The translations under genes were made by a program, and so were the position numbers. A DNA stretch of 8,036 nucleotides, taken from NCBI GenBank assembly GCA_903868285.1, contig CAIPUP010000222.1:1-8036 (forward strand), given 5' to 3'. Numbering within the stretch: position 1 is the first letter of the stretch; every line of letters starts with the position of its first letter. Under the pieces are notes generated by a model. That model saw nothing but the letters and a program-made list of their open reading frames with translations, ran no database searches and had not been told where the DNA came from. The DNA comes from an uncultured beta proteobacterium (GTDB taxonomy: Bacteria; Pseudomonadota; Gammaproteobacteria; Burkholderiales; SG8-39). Shown here piece by piece: positions 5,966 through 8,036 of the stretch.

Positions 5966-7156
5966 TCAGTCAGCAGCGCCACCGCGCAGGGCTTGCCAGA
6001 CCTGGCGTTCGCTACGGGTGGTGTTATCCACATCGTTCAGCGCGCTTTGCAGTCGCGCTGCGTTCTCGCCCAGGGCGAGCGCGCGTAACTGGCTAACCTG
6101 CTGACGGTAGCGCTCGAGCAACTGATCGGGGTCGAGCTGCGCCATAGCCTCGGCATTCAGACCCTCGCCGCCATGCTGGCGCAACTCCTGTTTGACCTTG
6201 TACATGATGCGATCGACATCCTGCTTGGATAAATGCAGTCGCTCGGCCTCAGCTGATAGCGCATGCTGATCGGCCAGCGAAATGGCCCCTTTGGCCAGCG
6301 CCTCGCGAAACTCGTTCTCGAAGGTCTCGCGATCAATGCGCAACTGATCGGTGAAGGCCGAGGCCATCAGTCCGGCCGGAATGGCGAAGATGCCGATGCC
6401 CAGCAGACTGATGACCGCCGTCATGGCACGCCCCAGCGGGGTCACCGGAGAAATATCGCCATAGCCGACGCTGGCCAGTGTGATCACAGCCCAATACATC
6501 GAAGCCGGAATACTCTCGAATTTGTCTGGCTGCGCCGCGTGCTCCAGCTCATAGCCCAGACTGGCCGTCAGTATTACCAGTAGCACCATCATGAAGGCCG
6601 AAGCGAACAACACCCGCTGCTCACGCTGCACCGCCTTGAACAAGGTGTTGAGCGTACCGGTATAGCGACTGAGCTTGAGCAGGCGCGACAGGCGGAATAC
6701 CCGGAAAAAACGCAGATCGAACAGATGGCCGATCAACAGACCAATGAAAAACGGCAGGATCGCCACCAAGTCAATCAGCGCCGGAATGCTGGTCATGTAG
6801 CGCAGGCGACCGCGCAGCGGATCGGCGTAGCGCGGCAGCTCGCAGCAGCCATACACGCGCCCGACATATTCCAGCGTGAATACAGTCACCGTGAACAGCT
6901 CAAGCGCATGGAATTGCGCGCCGAACAAGGCATGCATCTCCGGCACCGTTTCCAGCACGATACTGACCACTGACACCAGCACACACAAGATGATCAGACT
7001 GTCGATATAGCGATGCAGCGGCCCGGAACTGGCGGTCGGGTGCAGCAGCGCAAACACTTTCTGGCGCAGGCTACGATCACGGTTACGCCGCAAAAACAGA
7101 CGAATAGCAGAGGCCAGTGCCGCGACAACATTGATTTTTCTTAAGAATTTCCTCAA
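5966..7156 (-). CDS. Voltage-gated potassium channel (six-TM ion transport family)
   Basis: Inner-membrane K+ channel subunit, 396 residues, expected to act as a tetramer. A basic cytoplasmic N-terminus is followed by S1 (about 51-69), S2 (85-103), S3 (123-143) and a charged S4 (147-165) with Arg149, 152, 155, 158, Lys161 and Arg164 at every third position, the classic voltage sensor. S5 is at 180-203, the pore helix and filter TLASVGYGD at 226-234, and S6 at 243-268. GYG is the canonical K+ selectivity signature. The C-terminal 125 residues are cytoplasmic, helical and charged (FENEFREALAKGAISLADQ..., then coiled-coil-like stretches) and may help assembly or gating. The start is TTG 7156, supported by GAGGAG five bases upstream; no ATG is near. 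It converges with the MerR gene across 14 bases and is divergent from the pilin. No RCK/TrkA_N domain is seen. Confidence 0.93.
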   Translation of the reverse strand: MRKFLRKINVVAALASAIRLFLRRNRDRSLRQKVFALLHPTASSGPLHRYIDSLIILCVLVSVVSIVLETVPEMHALFGAQFHALELFTVTVFTLEYVGRVYGCCELPRYADPLRGRLRYMTSIPALIDLVAILPFFIGLLIGHLFDLRFFRVFRLSRLLKLSRYTGTLNTLFKAVQREQRVLFASAFMMVLLVILTASLGYELEHAAQPDKFESIPASMYWAVITLASVGYGDISPVTPLGRAMTAVISLLGIGIFAIPAGLMASAFTDQLRIDRETFENEFREALAKGAISLADQHALSAEAERLHLSKQDVDRIMYKVKQELRQHGGEGLNAEAMAQLDPDQLLERYRQQVSQLRALALGENAARLQSALNDVDNTTRSERQVWQALRGGAAD

Positions 7157-7161
7157 GATTG

Positions 7162-7167
7162 CTCCTC
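7162..7167 (-). promoter_or_regulatory. Shine-Dalgarno site supporting a TTG start of the K+ channel
   Basis: Read on the minus strand, GAGGAG lies five bases before TTG 7156. This strong, well-placed site is why the rare TTG is taken as the start; the next plausible initiators lie near or beyond the beginning of S1. Confidence 0.65.
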
Positions 7168-7241
7168 AAAGCTGCACGCAGCCTGTCTCATGCGAAGATA
7201 AAGCGTTAACAGCTTAAACCGCCCAGCCCTCACTACTGCCC

Positions 7242-7859
7242 ATGCCAAGTCTTCGCCAGAATTTCGGATTCAGCCTGATTGAACTGATGATCGTCGTCGC
7301 CATCATCGGCATTTTGGCGGCCATTGCCCTGCCTTCCTATCAGGACTATGCGGTGCGCAGCCGGGTATCCGAACTGATCCTGGCCGCCAGCAGCGCTAAA
7401 ACTGCCATCACCGAGCGTTATCAGGCCAACAACGACGCCAGTACCGCCGGCAGCGGCGTCACCGTCCCGGTGACCGGCAAGGTCACCGCCTCCGATGTCA
7501 CCAGCGATGGGGTCATCACCGTCAATGGCAGCACTGCCGCCAGCAGCGTCGGGGCGACTGTCACCGTGACTATCAAGCCGAGCTATGGCAGCAATGGCAG
7601 TGTGACCTGGTCCTGCATCGGCTCACCGTCGCGCTATATGCCCAGCAGTTGCGTCAGCCTCAGCGCCCAGGCCATCCCGATACCGCCGGCGAACAACACC
7701 GACTCCGTGCCCGATCCGGCCCCAAGTTCGTCGTCCGGTTCCAGTTCACAATCCAGCGCAGGCGAAAGGACCACACCGGTTCCGACACCACAGGAGCGAC
7801 GCTGCTGGGATGGCGTGTCGCGTGAGGCCAACGGCTTCATTCTCACGGTTGCATGTTGA
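7242..7859 (+). CDS. Type IV pilin (PilA-like) with a Ser/Pro-rich C-terminal extension
   Basis: Structural subunit of a type IV pilus, 205 residues before processing. The leader MPSLRQNFG ends in Gly9, cleaved by prepilin peptidase before Phe10, which becomes N-methylated. The mature N-terminus FSLIELMIVVAIIGILAAIA is the canonical helix, with Glu at mature position 5. A Thr/Ser/Val-rich beta region (70-125) follows, and a D-loop is bounded by Cys125 and Cys137. Most PilA proteins of this group end shortly after that cysteine. Here 68 more residues follow: a PIPPANN spacer, a Ser-rich tract (SSSSGSSSQSS, 162-172), a PVPTPQ linker, and a tail with Cys188 and Cys205 as last residue. The Ser tract could be glycosylated and the Cys pair could form a second disulfide; both are inference. 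No good Shine-Dalgarno precedes ATG 7242, but a stop at 7215 in the same frame and the leader length support this start. It may be a major pilin or a minor variant. No other pilus genes are in view. Confidence 0.92.
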   Translation: MPSLRQNFGFSLIELMIVVAIIGILAAIALPSYQDYAVRSRVSELILAASSAKTAITERYQANNDASTAGSGVTVPVTGKVTASDVTSDGVITVNGSTAASSVGATVTVTIKPSYGSNGSVTWSCIGSPSRYMPSSCVSLSAQAIPIPPANNTDSVPDPAPSSSSGSSSQSSAGERTTPVPTPQERRCWDGVSREANGFILTVAC

Positions 7860-7864
7860 GACCC

Positions 7865-7885
7865 GGCCGGGCGTCGATACCGGCC
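7865..7885. terminator. GC-rich hairpin between convergent pilin and Bug receptor genes
   Basis: GGCCGG (7865-7870) pairs perfectly with CCGGCC (7880-7885) around a 9-base loop, in the 36-base gap between two convergent genes, six bases after the pilin stop. Position suits a bidirectional terminator. There is no T run on either side, so it is not a textbook intrinsic terminator and may be only an RNA-stabilising stem. Confidence 0.35.
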
Positions 7886-7895
7886 TGCTGCGCGC

Positions 7896-8036
7896 TCACT
7901 CGGCCTTGATGCCGGCCTCGCGAATCACGCGCGCCCAGGCGGAGGTTTCGCGCTGAATCTGTGCCGCAAAGGCCTGCGGCGTATTTGCCACCGCAGTCAG
8001 CCCCTGCGCCTCCAGTCGCGCCGACACATCCGGCAG
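7896..8036 (-). CDS. Bug-family tripartite tricarboxylate transporter receptor, C-terminal fragment
   Basis: Periplasmic solute-binding protein of the TTT/Bug class, which is greatly expanded in Burkholderiales. Only the last 46 residues are in the window; the gene continues beyond base 8036 on the minus strand. The visible end reads LPDVSARLEAQGLTAVANTP, then QAFAAQIQRETSAWARVIRE and AGIKAE. This is the typical Bug C-terminus: a PDV..RL..QG segment, NTP.. FAA, an amphipathic helix with a W-A-x-V core, and a final A-G-I-K. The ligand cannot be told from this part. It converges with the pilin gene. Confidence 0.85.
   Translation of the reverse strand: MPDVSARLEAQGLTAVANTPQAFAAQIQRETSAWARVIREAGIKAE

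Noticed and set aside
5957..5978. TCAGCAGCG repeated at a 13-base spacing between MerR and the K+ channel
   Set aside because: Lies over the channel's last codons in GCAGC-rich sequence; no hairpin or T tract, so not a terminator or a meaningful repeat.
7172..7190. Sigma-54 promoter before the pilin
   Set aside because: CTGCACG lacks the invariant GG of the -24 box and no GC-containing -12 box follows at the proper distance.

Overview
The window reads like a stretch of betaproteobacterial chromosome, most likely Burkholderiales or a close relative. It is GC-rich and densely coded. It carries a Tat-exported high-potential iron-sulfur protein (HiPIP), a type IV pilin, and the C-terminus of a Bug-type tripartite tricarboxylate transporter receptor. 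The order is an inference from gene content; no rRNA or other marker is present. No tRNA, CRISPR array, insertion sequence or origin was found.

Layout. (1) 1-3600, plus strand: a tight, probably co-transcribed run of an MFS transporter (5' end outside the window), a NERD-domain superfamily 1 helicase, and a putative Na+/H+ antiporter. The last two are broken. The helicase has a TAA exactly where the family has the Tyr of its N-Y-R-S-P motif. The antiporter has one extra base in an A7 run four codons after a very good ribosome binding site, and later a deletion with frame change that removes the middle of the protein. (2) 3622-4628, minus strand: HiPIP followed by a short-chain dehydrogenase/reductase (SDR), joined by a one-base TGATG stop/start overlap. 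(3) 4629-4829: a divergent control region with a perfect inverted repeat and three copies of a 10-base element. (4) 4830-5951, plus strand: a MerR-type regulator with a Rossmann-like middle and a Cys-containing C-terminal domain. (5) 5966-7156, minus strand: a six-transmembrane voltage-gated K+ channel. (6) 7242-7859, plus strand: a type IV pilin with an unusual Ser/Pro-rich tail and a second Cys pair. (7) 7896-8036, minus strand: the C-terminus of a Bug-family solute receptor.

How the genes may work together. The MerR gene and the HiPIP-SDR pair are divergent around a repeat-rich intergenic region, so the regulator plausibly controls itself and the redox pair; this is inferred from layout only. 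The MFS-helicase-antiporter run looks like a former operon that is decaying, or a patch of poor sequence. The K+ channel, pilin and Bug receptor appear to be independent units.

I did not find a clearly new multi-gene system. The best leads are the three lesions in adjacent genes, the MerR/HiPIP/SDR module with its operator-like repeats, and the pilin tail.
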